Under the pieces are notes generated by a model, which was not told the DNA's origin, ran no database searches, and was given only the letters and a program-made list of their open reading frames with translations. Both the position numbers and the translations under genes were made by a program. Shown here in pieces: positions 1 through 9,785 of a stretch of DNA of 64,000 bases. The stretch's first letter is position 1. Every line of letters begins with the position of its first letter. The stretch comes from Euclidia mi (lineage: Eukaryota; Arthropoda; Insecta; Lepidoptera; Erebidae): the NCBI GenBank assembly GCA_944739405.2, contig OX123190.2:23906807-23970806 (forward strand), read 5' to 3'.

Positions 1-780
1 ACTCTTCGAGCTCTATATCGCATCAAAAACTTCCTGCCAATCAGAACCAAAACAATGCTTGTACAGGCCTTAATTTTCCCTTTAATCGACTATGGTGATA
101 TGTGCTATTATGACCTGAATGCAGAGTATCTCAACAAATATGACCGACTTCTCAATAACTGCATTCGGTTCATATACAATCTTCGTAAGTATGATCATGT
201 ATCTACTTTTCGTTCCAATCTTAAATGGCTACCTATTCGTCAGCGCCGGAGTTTGCGTGCTCTCACAACTCTCTACTCTATTCTTACTTCCCCTTCTCCT
301 CCTTCTTATCTGACTACATACTTCCAATACTTATGTTCCACACATGAGAGAAACCTTCGTTCCTCACATAATCTACTTCTTCACTGTCCCGCTCATACTT
401 CTAGTTTTGTAAACTCTTCTTTTGTTGTCCAAGTTGTCCTCCTATGGAACAGTCTCCCTCCTGAAGTCAGAATGGCCACCAACCGTTATGCATGTAGCGG
501 CTGCTGTCGCTACAAATTATATACCTAAAAGGCACGATATTGTGTAAGTGCGGCGCAGCAGTCGTCTTCCCGCTCCGATACAGTTAGGTCGTAGCTTTAT
601 AGTTTATTTATATTTAAATGTGGTACCACAGTAAACATAATTATATATTGCAGTATGTGTCATTCTTTAATTTATCTCCACTCTACACATCATGAAACCC
701 TACATGCATTTAAAACGAAAGTACGGAATCTTCTTTTCGCTAAGTTGAAGGAATCGGCTCATCAGTATCATCAGCTGTAG
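1..780 (+). pseudogene. LINE reverse-transcriptase ORF, C-terminal remnant
   Basis: The frame containing 55-493 encodes the region after the RT catalytic domain of a LINE polyprotein. It includes a segment reading LIFPLIDYGDMCY, a run NCIRFIYNLRKYDHVS, and a terminal LLWNSLPPEVRMA motif typical of the tail of these proteins. The frame stops inside the insertion at 494-703. It resumes at about 710 with coding for a Lys/Leu-rich C-terminus ending at a TAG near 780. Removing the insertion and one copy of its target duplication puts both parts in one frame. The catalytic residues lie upstream of the window. It is non-functional. Confidence 0.75.
494..703. mobile_element. 210-bp insertion in LINE with ATGCAT duplication
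   Basis: ATGCAT occurs at 488-493 and again at 704-709, on both sides of a 210-bp segment that begins GTAGCGGCTGC and ends ACCCTAC. The flanking LINE coding frame is continuous if the segment and one ATGCAT are removed, so this is a real later insertion. The ends GTAG/CTAC are inverted, and the first 20 bases form a hairpin (GTAGCG...CGCTAC). There is no ORF. A 6-bp duplication does not fit hAT (8 bp) or piggyBac (TTAA), and I cannot name the family. Confidence 0.7.
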
Positions 781-1061
781 CATAATTATGTATTTATATA
801 TGTATATATTTATGTATTATATTTATGTGTGTATCTTATCTATGAATAATTATATATATTTATAGTATATTTATGGTTTATGATATGTATCTAAATTATT
901 AATATGTATCTAATACATATACTCTTTTCACTACATGGCTAATGCACCTACCTCATCTATCTCTGCACCACCAAAAGGTTGACTGGCAGAAAATCCCACT
1001 AGGCATTAAGCCCACCTGTGTACTATTTTTGTGCATAAAGAATAATAATAATAATAATACC

Positions 1062-1805
1062 TGTAAACGGGTCTTTCACCGATATCAGAGCCTCAAGCAC
1101 GAAATATTTGCGAATTTGATAAGTAAACGTATCGAGTTCTCGATAACAGAATTATAGCAGCCAGTACCAACAAATTTTGACATCTATCGTTTACTCGATG
1201 ACTTTACATTTGTATCGTACATAGGGATGTGGCCATGTGAGCTAAATGACCGGCTTATTGAATGAATGGTACGTTCCAAACTAGGTGAAATAGTTAATAT
1301 TTATAAAATTTATATTGTAAAAACTCTTTTGTAGAAAACATAAAAAAATTGTATGGTTTCCGAATGTCCTTTCTTGTCATTGTCAGATGACGGACTTGTG
1401 TCATTAAATAAAAATCTAGTAAATCAAAATACGAGTAATTAAATCATTGGCACATTGTTATATAAAAAATTAGGTAAATACTATTATGGAAGGTGTTCGT
1501 GATACATTATTTTTTATTGGTTAAACTGCGTGAATACTACAATATAACGTGTTCAACGAAAAGTTTATAATAATATAAGTTTACAAGTTTCATTGTTGTT
1601 GGAACACCTTATGTATGATGTCTAAAGAAGATTTCGATTATTTGTATAGCTAAGAAGCATGAAGTTTTATACAGAAGCTAATAAAGTGGACCAGTGTTAT
1701 GTACCTGACATTCAAAGCCTATTTTTATAAGAATATTTAGTTGAAAATAAAATAATAGTTATTGTTGTATTGGTGTTTTTCATTTATTACTACAGTTTAA
1801 TAAGA
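1062..1805. other. AT-rich spacer, no gene seen
   Basis: No coding potential was recognised. The part at about 1110-1210 shares the motif AAATTTTGACAT and its surroundings (AGC.GCC.GTAC upstream, TATCG downstream) with 3130-3200. Both are probably fragments of one dispersed repeat. The rest shows nothing identifiable. Confidence 0.4.
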
Positions 1806-1964
1806 TTAAGGCCTACCTCACATTGGGCGTCAGCGTTACTCGAGCGTACACGCAGCGTGCGCTCGGCGTTCACTCTGTAGTACAAAGTGAATGCCGGGCT
1901 CACGCCGAACGGACGCCGAGCGTACGCTCGAGGAACGCTCATGACCAATGTGAGGGAGGCCTAA
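1806..1964. mobile_element. 159-bp MITE with inverted ends
   Basis: The ends read TTAAGGCCTACCTCACATTG and, on the other strand, TTAGGCCTCCCTCACATTGG, giving about 20-bp terminal inverted repeats with two or three mismatches. The interior is GC-rich and itself partly palindromic (CGAGCGTACACGC against GCGTACGCTCG). The terminal TTA may be a 3-bp target duplication. There is no ORF, so it is non-autonomous. Class is uncertain; a 3-bp TTA/TAA duplication would fit Harbinger-type elements. Confidence 0.7.
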
Positions 1965-2083
1965 TAGACAGCTATCTTATCACATGTCTTCTGACTAAAG
2001 CGTTCGTTTTTATTGATATTCAGTCATATCCATAGGGCAATCATAGGGCTAGGTAAGACGCTGATATAAGACTCACGAATTAT

Positions 2084-2350
2084 AATATAATAATAATATT
2101 CTACCACATTCACACAACACCATCTAGTCCCAAACTAAGCAGAAGCTTGTACTATGGATACTAGACAATGGATAAACATACATATATACTTTTTTTTGTA
2201 TATACATACATACATGCTATACATAGAAGCACCCAGACCAAGACAAACATTCATGTTCATGCATACAAATGTTTGACTTGAGCGGGAATCGAACCCGCGA
2301 CCTTCGGCGTAGCAGTCGCTTACACTCCCGCGGCGCCAACCGGTCGTTAT
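2084..2350 (-). mobile_element. tRNA-derived SINE
   Basis: Read on the minus strand, it starts at about 2350 with a tRNA-like head. The box-A-like part is damaged, while box B (GGTTCGATTCC) is intact at about 2283-2294. A body with TTTGGGACTAGATGG follows, and it ends in a TAA/ATT-rich tail at 2084-2100. A host tRNA gene is unlikely because the acceptor stem is missing and the head continues into a SINE body. RNA polymerase III would have transcribed it. Confidence 0.75.
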
Positions 2351-4269
2351 TTACGGCAGATACTCGTCCGTCACCTAAATTTTATTATTATACTCGCTGC
2401 GGCCGCATATTATTACTTCAAAATAAGGGGGTTTTAAAACAATCTTACAAACCCAATTTTACCCCCTTGAAGATACAATATAAAAATCCTTCCTAAGTGT
2501 TATAAAATAAATCCGCGGTCCAAATTGTATGTTTTTATCTTCAGCGTTTGATTATATGTTAGTTAGGATAAGTTTTTTTTATACTTGTAGAGTAGAGCAC
2601 CTACTTAATTGTAGAGTAGAATACGCAGGAGTGTTAAAAGAGTCTCTAAATAACATCCTATGTTCATATTAGAAAATTGATATGATGTCGATGTCGATTG
2701 GTACTTTGTTTTTCGTATATAGATAATTTTCACACATATTTTTACATGCTCGCAACCAAAATATTGTTATTTACTACATATTTAAAGTGGCGAAATTTGT
2801 GTGTTTGCTTCTTTATTGTGTCAATAATCAGATCCTACATTCAAAAGGAACACATAAAATATGAAACTACATAAGTATTCATCATAAAAAGGCTCAAAAC
2901 GTATAAATACGATACATTTATATGTTTCGAATCTTTTCTCACCAACAAATTCTAGGTGAAAATTGTTTCGACAAAATGACATTAGATTTACTTTTACTTT
3001 ACTTTGTTTATGTCAAATCAGAGTTCGTGCTGCCGTTTTTTGCTTATTTGTTAGAAAGCTTGATACATTTGCATGACATTTACCGCAGGATTGTCGTCAA
3101 AAGTAGTTTTTGCTGCCAATATTAGTTGCATCTTACGTACGATAGCGGCGCTGTACAATTGTCATACAAATTTTGACATTTACGATACGAATACTTTCTC
3201 GATAGTTTTTCGTGCTCGGGCCTCTGGTCTTTTGGTAGACGTCTCTACCCATTTCTCAGCTGAGGCGGTAAACGTCTTTACCCTCAGCTGAGCTCAAAAC
3301 ACATCTTTACTATTACAATACAGAATTACCATACAATACCTTAAGAATCACTAGATACTTAGAAACAGTAGGATCCCATATAATTAGCTTTACAAAACTA
3401 GCTACTAACAAACAGTAGTAGCTAATTACAAAATACATAGCTCTAGCGCCCATTTTGTGGTTTCATCAGACCAGCAGGCAATGATATAATATATATGAAA
3501 CTCCACACACACACATATTTATTACTGATTTTTACACAATATACAATATGTTTTGAATGACAATGTCAATACTATGAAGTCATAAAGTAAATTCGTATTC
3601 TTCGTATATCAAATTCAAACCTCAAACGTAGAACCGTCGACAGTGCTGTGGCCAGTACTTACATAGAGGTTAGCTATTATTTACTCTTTCTCTATGGCTC
3701 ATCATAAATTTATTAATGTTGCTGCCATGTACACTATACAAATGACACTATACAAATCGCGAGAAATCGCGACATAGGTATGTAATGAACTAGGCTATGT
3801 AGTTCTTGCTTATTGATATTGCCTTACGAAGCAAATTTTGTGATGTACGGTTGGAAGTATATTGGTTTTGCAAAGTATGAGCATGTATGTTGTATTTTGG
3901 CTTTGTTTGGTTATCGTGCTTTGCAGAACACAATAAGCTTTATTTCTTTAACTTAGCAGTGGCTGCCAGCAATGAGAAATAGAAGGTAAATTGTTTATTT
4001 GAATAGCATTTTTGCTTTTTTCGGCCGTCGACTAGCGTAGTGAGCGGACGTGTTTACTTAAATCTTTAAAAATCATAACAACCCTGTCATTTTAATATCA
4101 ACCTAATCAACATATAAAAAAGTGTCATATTACAAACAATCCCCAATGCTTTGTCGCGAGTACTAGCAGTGGCCCACACACGTTATAAGGTTGCGCACTT
4201 ATTAGCCAAGCGGAGCGAGAAGCAGAACGGGTAAGACGTTTACTGTTGCTGTGTTTTTTAAGCACCACT
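2351..4269. other. Non-coding spacer with repeat fragments
   Basis: No gene was recognised. It contains a fragment at about 3120-3200 related to 1110-1210, an imperfect inverted repeat at about 3259-3296 (CTCAGCTGAGG...TCAGCTGAG), a (CA)n run near 3505-3516, and otherwise AT-rich DNA. Confidence 0.4.
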
Positions 4270-4291
4270 GTTTTACAAGCTAAGCGGCAAT

Positions 4292-5154
4292 ATGGACAGT
4301 GGCAACTATAGTTCCCAACCCGACAACAACCTGTCTACAATGGGTCCTATTGACGTTGAGACCAAAACATCGCGTTGCGCAAAAAGAAAGCACGTGGGGA
4401 CCCTATTACCATCCAATTTCAAGATTTTAAAACGGAAATCAGGGGATTACTTGAAAGTTTTGGACAAACTCAAAACGAAAATATGCAAGCAATTACGCGG
4501 GACATTTCGAACATAAAAGATCAGCTGACTGATATTAAGACTACGACAGACCAATTGGCCGCGGAGAGCAACACATTAAAACTTCAGATAGAAAACCTGA
4601 CAGATTGTGTAACTGCTACCCAAGAACGAGTGGGCATTCTTGAAAGGAATGTCCAGGTATTACAGAGTAACCAGCTGATATCATCGTCATTAGAGCCTGT
4701 CCTTACCTGCGACGACCTAACATCTGAAATTCAAGAACGTATACAACGCAGTAAGAATGTAATAATAACCGGCATTCCAGAACCGTCTCCAGATAACAAA
4801 GATAAGAGAAGAGAAATTGATAGAAGTGAGGTTAAACAAATTATATTAGGTTTAGATCCAAACTGTGGTGACCCTGAAAAAATAATACGCATAGGCAAAT
4901 ATGATGCGAATAAATCACGCCCTGTGAAAGTTTATTTTAAATCTCAAGAAACAGCCATATCAATACTAAAAGGAAAATCTAACTCGAAGAACAAAAATAT
5001 TAAGATATTTTCCGATCAGACGTCAAACCAACAAAGAAACATGGCAAATCTACAAGATGAACTACAGCAACGCACGGAAAATGGCGAAAATGATCTCATT
5101 ATAAAATATGTGAAAGGAGTTCCCAAAATTATAAAACGACAGCCAAAAAACTAG
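4292..5154 (+). pseudogene. LINE ORF1 (coiled coil, RNA-binding type), one frameshift
   Basis: ORF1 proteins of this type are nucleic-acid chaperones that coat the LINE RNA. The ATG at 4292 starts about 28 residues that then leave frame. Near 4370-4378 the reading continues in another frame open to the TAG at 5152-5154. The continuous part (about 259 residues from 4375) shows a long Gln/Leu/Ile/Thr-rich coiled coil in its first 110 residues (ending ERVGILERNVQVLQSNQ). An RRM-like block follows, with NVIITGIPEP, an ILGLD segment, and IIRIGKYDANKSRPVKVYF. This order (coiled coil, then RRM-like with the GIPE motif) is characteristic of L1-type and Jockey/CR1-type ORF1p. Confidence 0.75.
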
Positions 5155-5249
5155 ATAGAGGAGAAAATACGATAAAGAGTTGCAGAAATGATAAGGTTAT
5201 ATCTTATAACACATATGATAACTATGCTAATATAACGACAAGTAACAAA

Positions 5250-5640
5250 GCACTAAAATTTCTTTATGCAAATGTTCGTAGTTTGGTGAAACCTGGTAAA
5301 TTGGACGAAATTAGATGTGTATTAGAATCATTTAAAACTATTTATTATTCATATTGTAGTGTTGACAGAAACATGGATAAAAGATATCAATATAGCACAA
5401 AGATTAAAATTACCCAACTATACACATTATTTTAACTACAGGAAGCATATGAGAGGTGGTGGAGTATCAATATATGCCCATAATAATTTAAAACACGAAT
5501 TACTGGAAGAAAAATGCGAAGATGGTAATCACTTTTTATGCGTACATCTACACACGCTATCATTGGACATTGGTGCAATTTATTAACAATTCGTTGCTAT
5601 TACTAATAAGTTCCTTGAACACTACAACCAACATCCCTAA
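5250..5640 (+). pseudogene. LINE ORF2 endonuclease, N-terminal remnant
   Basis: The start of an apurinic-type (EEP family) endonuclease. Coding for LKFLYANVRSLVKPGKLDEI (about 5260-5320) gives the first strand. After a frameshift near 5345-5355 come a TETWI motif, which holds the catalytic glutamate, and the GGGVSIYAHNNL segment. An in-frame stop after GAIY (TAA near 5584) and loss of everything past about 5640 remove the rest, including the reverse transcriptase. It is non-functional. Confidence 0.75.
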
Positions 5641-5656
5641 ACTACGAGGAAACGGA

Positions 5657-5880
5657 AAGCTTGTTACAACTTAATATATAAATTTAAGTATGTTTATACA
5701 CAGCTAACAGAGTTACTAGCTTATCAGCTGTCTCTGATCCCAAGATGATATCGCAGCATTGTCGTAGGGTTAGCACGCACATACATATAGCACTAAAGCT
5801 TGTTTCAACTTCATATATAAATTTAAGTATGTTTATACACAGCTAACAGAGTTACTAAGTTACTAGCTTATCAGCTGTCT
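5657..5880 (+). repeat. Two-unit tandem duplication
   Basis: Unit 1 (5657-5733) and unit 2 (5796-5880) are near-identical, running from AAGCTTGTT to CTTATCAGCTGTCT. Unit 2 has a small extra repeat (AGTTACTA twice). The spacer is 62 bp. It sits at the 3' break of the LINE remnant. Confidence 0.8.
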
Positions 5881-7148
5881 GATGTCTGATTATTTTGAAA
5901 CGATAATAAAAAATCTGTCAACTGGCAAATGTTACAAACTTTACAGAGGTACTCTGTGATGTTATTATACTATTAAGGATTATTTGGAATTTATTATTTG
6001 ACTACGTACCTTATTTATCGTTTTGATATTGGCTTTGGGATTTTGATAATTATTTAGATTAAGTACTATTTTGAAAGAGTAGGTACCTACTTAATAATTT
6101 TTATTATGAAGAAAATGGACATCGTATGGGATTGCAAAATAATTTTAAGATATTTGCACGCTCGCATGCAAATACTGAACACAAATGTACCAAACTTGTT
6201 ATGACATCTTAGTTTACTGTATTCTGGCAAAGAAACTAATACGATTGATTGATCAAGTGCGTGTCGGGCCACGCGGGGTAGGTATATCTACCTTCATTCT
6301 TGTCTTTTCATTTAGTTAAGTACTGCACTGCCGTGATTTTTTATAAGCGTTTTGTATATTTATTACCTACTTAGTTCGTTGATTATGTAGATACATTTAG
6401 GTACGTGGTTGGTTTGTGTAGGTCAGCCATTGCCAAAGTGTGCTCCATGGAGCCCTAGGGTTCCTCGAAGCTTTTCTAGGGTTTCCACGAAAATGTTGCT
6501 CAACTTCAAATTAAATTATTAAATTAGAACTAATCACTAGATAGATAGACTACAGCAAAATAAATCTATAATTTTGGTCAATTTAAGTACATTCTGAACT
6601 GTATGTTACTTTAAAGCAGCATTAGCTTAGTGTAGACCCCATCAGACTGCCACTGGTTTAGGAGTTAGGATAGTTTAAATACGTGTGTGTACTAAAATTG
6701 GTCTGCAAACGGTAAATACGAATGTAGTTATGCTACTGTTGGTTTAAGATCACAAGTCAAAACACATAGACAAGTTAGTCGAAGAAGACTGTTTACGTAG
6801 TATAAAATAAGATTAATTACATAACACTGGGCAAGATATACACTGAAGAGAAAAATTTTAAAGCAACAAATCTGTAAGTTTATAGTAGTCATAACTTAAA
6901 ACAGCATATTGCTATTGAGCAATAAAAGTAAGTAAAACTTGTGTGCATCTTAGGCTAATAGCACATTTCAATATAAATAAAGTCGGGTAGTTATTATTTG
7001 CAGCGAGGCGTTGCAGGCTAAGTCGTTAATTATTCACTATGCTGACACCTGACGGCTGTTGTTCAATAAAAGGCTTAGTGTTACAGTACGTATCTCGACT
7101 TACGATTGTAAGGTTATATGATATCAATGCTCCATGATACTTATAAAT
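5881..7148. other. AT-rich spacer, nothing recognised
   Basis: No gene or repeat was confidently identified. Short ORFs on both strands lack recognisable content. Confidence 0.4.
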
Positions 7149-7597
7149 GTACCAAGCAGTGGCGGATTTGCAGTCTTGGCCGCCCTAGGCCCCAGGCCAT
7201 GTGCCGCCCCTTTCTCAACTGTATAGACTACATAATGAATTAACTTTATTGCTAACTTTTATTTTATTAACTAAGTATAATACTTTTACCTTATTTGCAT
7301 TCAACAATGTAATTAAGTTAGTTAGTAATATTTTATTAGCAGTTTGAGGGATATTTGCACATTTCATTAAAACATTTAAAGTGGTTTTACCTATTACAGG
7401 TACCGGCAGGTTTATTCTCATACAAAGTAATAATTGTTTTACAAAACTCGTCTTCATTTTCAGTACGATTCATAAATTCTATCTGGTAATTTATTCATTC
7501 AAAATCAATAGAATAACAATGTATAAAAAATATAAGTTTTATTTCTGTGTTTGATTGATGAAAAAAGACAATATAAATGAGGAATCTATTGAATCAC

Positions 7598-7907
7598 TAA
7601 TAGGCTAGTTGACAAAAAAAATGTTTAAGTCCGTCCTTTAGATTATTCAAAAATAAGCGATACGTATTTTTTATTTGTAAATTAAACCAAAAATTACTAA
7701 GATATAGGTCATTAAAGTTACGTATAACGTCACGCCGTGCTGCATTTTTTCGCACTAGATGACGTCACACGTAACTTTATTGGGCTATATCTTTGTTATT
7801 TTTTATTTGATCGAAAAAAGAAAGAATACGTGTCCAATATTTTTTTATAATCTAAAATACGGACTAAATAAAATGTAATTATTTTGACCCTGGAAACTAC
7901 CCTATTA
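7598..7907. mobile_element. 310-bp near-palindromic MITE, copy 1
   Basis: The ends are TAATAGGCTAGTT and AACTACCCTATTA. The whole element folds as two arms of about 150 bp that are imperfect inverse copies, for example AGTCCGTCCTTTAGATTAT against ATAATCTAAAATACGGACT. A second copy in the opposite orientation lies at 47920-48230. There is no ORF. It sits inside the hAT element and is therefore younger than it, or was carried by it. Confidence 0.8.
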
Positions 7908-8189
7908 CGGTTGACGTAAACATGCCAACGTTACCACAGCTCAAAGAAAAAAAATTACAAGGCTATTTAAAACGAATTCATCTGTTATACGCGATTTATG
8001 CTAGTACATCATATTTGCTATAAGTTCTTACTTACCAGTAATGTAACGAGAAAATATTTACACACTTCACGAAACACTTTGAAAATAAGTAGCACACGAC
8101 CAGAATAATGCGTCAACTTGATATGCAATTCCTTTCAACCATAGTAAAAACAGAATAGTAAGCTAGCTAAGGCCGCTCGGCGAGTTAAT

Positions 8190-8800
8190 TGCCTACTCTT
8201 GCGTTGACGCACGGGTTGTCACGTGTTTACACCGCGGCGCCGGCTTTGTCGGCGCGCGCGCTTTTTCGCCGTTTTTTTAAGTGATTGCGCTGAATACTAC
8301 AGAATTTAAGCTTGTTATTTTTTTTTTTCAAATACCTACTGACTAGCTAAGCATTATATAACTATCTAAATGCCCTTTATAGCGAGAAAAATGTAACAAG
8401 TTTAATTTACTGTCGTTTAACACATTGTATAATATTAATAACGTTTATTACAAAACTGAATGTACATAAACAATTCGAGCGGGCGAGCAGTGTAGTACCT
8501 ACATGAATGCGCGCGATCAGATGCGCGGCGCATCCCGTACTGAATCCGCGCCGAGCTTGCTGCGCTCGTGAGATTGTGTGCGTGAATAGTGCGTGCGTAC
8601 ACGGCGCACGCATACATTCAAACCAGCGCGGCGGCGGCGGCCGATTTGTATGAAGCTATCCTACTATTCTGTTTTTACTATGTTTCAACGGCGTCGGGAA
8701 CGCCGGGGTTCCGCACTTCCCGCTATTATTATCATTATTCTCGATATGCTGATCGATGCGGTCTCGGGAACGCCGGCGTTCCCGCTGGTGCGATGCATTT
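8190..8800. other. GC-rich interior of the hAT element
   Basis: In an AT-rich setting, this part has CpG-rich stretches at about 8190-8275 (CACCGCGGCGCCGGC...GCGCGCGCGC), 8500-8640 and 8690-8795. The last contains two partly inverted GGAACGCCG blocks. No ORF of recognisable content is present. It may be host promoter or 5' exon DNA captured by the transposon, or simply element-specific sequence. Confidence 0.4.
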
Positions 8801-9343
8801 AAAACCCATTTTTTTAAACATTTAGTTGATTTTTGTTCAACGATTTTTTTTTATTGAGACCATAGATAAATATTGCTTGTGTTTTAAAACGAATTAAACG
8901 AATTTTATGACGAAATAAGTCTTGGCACCTTTCTACGCACCAAAAAAAAAAAGTTGAAATGTCACATTTCATTCTCGTACGAGGCGTGTCTGCGTCTAGT
9001 GCAGTGATGCAGTTATGATCGTTACCGCTATGGCAATATGGGTCATAATAGGGTGAACATAGAAGAGCTTTGTAATTTGATCCATTGCTTAGTTTATTTA
9101 TTTATTATACTAATTTCGTTCATTTATTATCAAAGAAGATATTTGATTCGAAAAGAGGACACTCGAAAGTACTAGAAAACGTAAATTTTATTTTAGAATT
9201 ATTTTTCTTCAATGACTAGAATCTATCTCGAAAATGAACAAAAAAAATCACGATTCGTCGGCGTTGATAGGTTAAATTTGCCGCCCCTGAAATTTGCCGC
9301 CCTAGGCTCAAGCCTACTCAGCCTGCTGGTAAATCCGCCACTG

Positions 9344-9785
9344 GTACCAAGGCTCTGTATTTATGTATAAATACGCTCATAATTAGACAAGTAATATTAC
9401 ATAATTAATCCGTATTATTTACTATTTATTGTTCATATAGTAATTAACTATTACTTAGTATGAATGTAATATTTACCGGATACACTATTATTTTATTGTA
9501 CATAAAGTGGCAACGCTTTAAACGGAAGTATTGTCTTTGTGATTTGAACAGAACTGAGTACCGACATTATGAAATTATATTTTGAGCTGTTGAATCGAAA
9601 GGTTGTTTCATTTAATCCGTGCAAATCGTATCAATCCACGTCATTTTTCTGAGATAAGGAATCAATCCTTTATCTCAGAAGTGGGATACATCAAAAACGC
9701 CCGCGATTTTGAAGAAATAGCGGCAACCCGCAGAAAACACGTGTTTTTGTTGGCATTACAAATTGACTAAAAATCAGTTGCGAAC
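9344..9785. other. Region upstream of gag; 5' LTR not identified
   Basis: The 5' LTR and primer-binding site of the downstream gypsy element should be here. A hairpin (TGAGATAAGG...CCTTTATCTCA) lies at about 9652-9680 and GTGGGATACATCA follows it. However, I find no convincing counterpart after the pol gene. LTR boundaries are left open. Confidence 0.3.

Larger units (their letters stand above)
1..1061 (+). mobile_element. LINE 3' end (Jockey/CR1-like), interrupted
   Basis: This is the 5'-truncated 3' part of a non-LTR retrotransposon. The start is cut by the window edge. It comprises the C-terminal end of the reverse-transcriptase ORF, a 3' UTR, an AATAAA-like signal region near 1035 and an (AAT)n tail at about 1039-1060. 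The text around 977-1035 (GGTTGACTGGCAG, then GGCATTAAGCCC, then a GTGCATAAAG end) matches the usual 3' end of lepidopteran LINEs as I know them. A 210-bp element at 494-703 splits the coding part. Clade assignment within the Jockey/CR1 group is uncertain. Confidence 0.8.
4270..5640 (+). mobile_element. 5' portion of a two-ORF LINE
   Basis: This stretch holds the 5' end of a non-LTR retrotransposon: a short leader, ORF1 (4292-5154) and the first part of the ORF2 endonuclease (about 5250-5640). It then stops without the RT. A LINE that keeps its 5' end but lacks its 3' end must have been truncated by later deletion or rearrangement, because incomplete reverse transcription removes 5' ends instead. 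The tandem duplication that follows (5657-5880) marks the break region. Confidence 0.8.
7157..9343. mobile_element. Non-autonomous hAT transposon, 2187 bp
   Basis: The element starts CAGTGGCGGATTT (7157-7169) and ends AAATCCGCCACTG (9331-9343), a perfect 13-bp inverted repeat of the hAT type. GTACCAAG occurs directly outside both ends (7149-7156 and 9344-9351), a perfect 8-bp target duplication as expected for hAT transposition. Just inside the ends, subterminal GCCGCCC motifs recur. No transposase domain is encoded on either strand, so it was mobilised in trans. It carries a nested MITE (7598-7907) and a GC-rich interior (8190-8800). Confidence 0.9.

Noticed and set aside
2265..2350. tRNA-like sequence with intact box B
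   Set aside because: It continues into a SINE body and tail and lacks a full acceptor stem, so it is a SINE head and not a tRNA gene. The same applies at 22815-22885, 37795-37830 and 47700-47768.
8589..8825. Overlapping ORFs in the GC-rich interior of the hAT element
   Set aside because: There is no transposase or other domain; they arise from GC-rich, stop-poor sequence on both strands.
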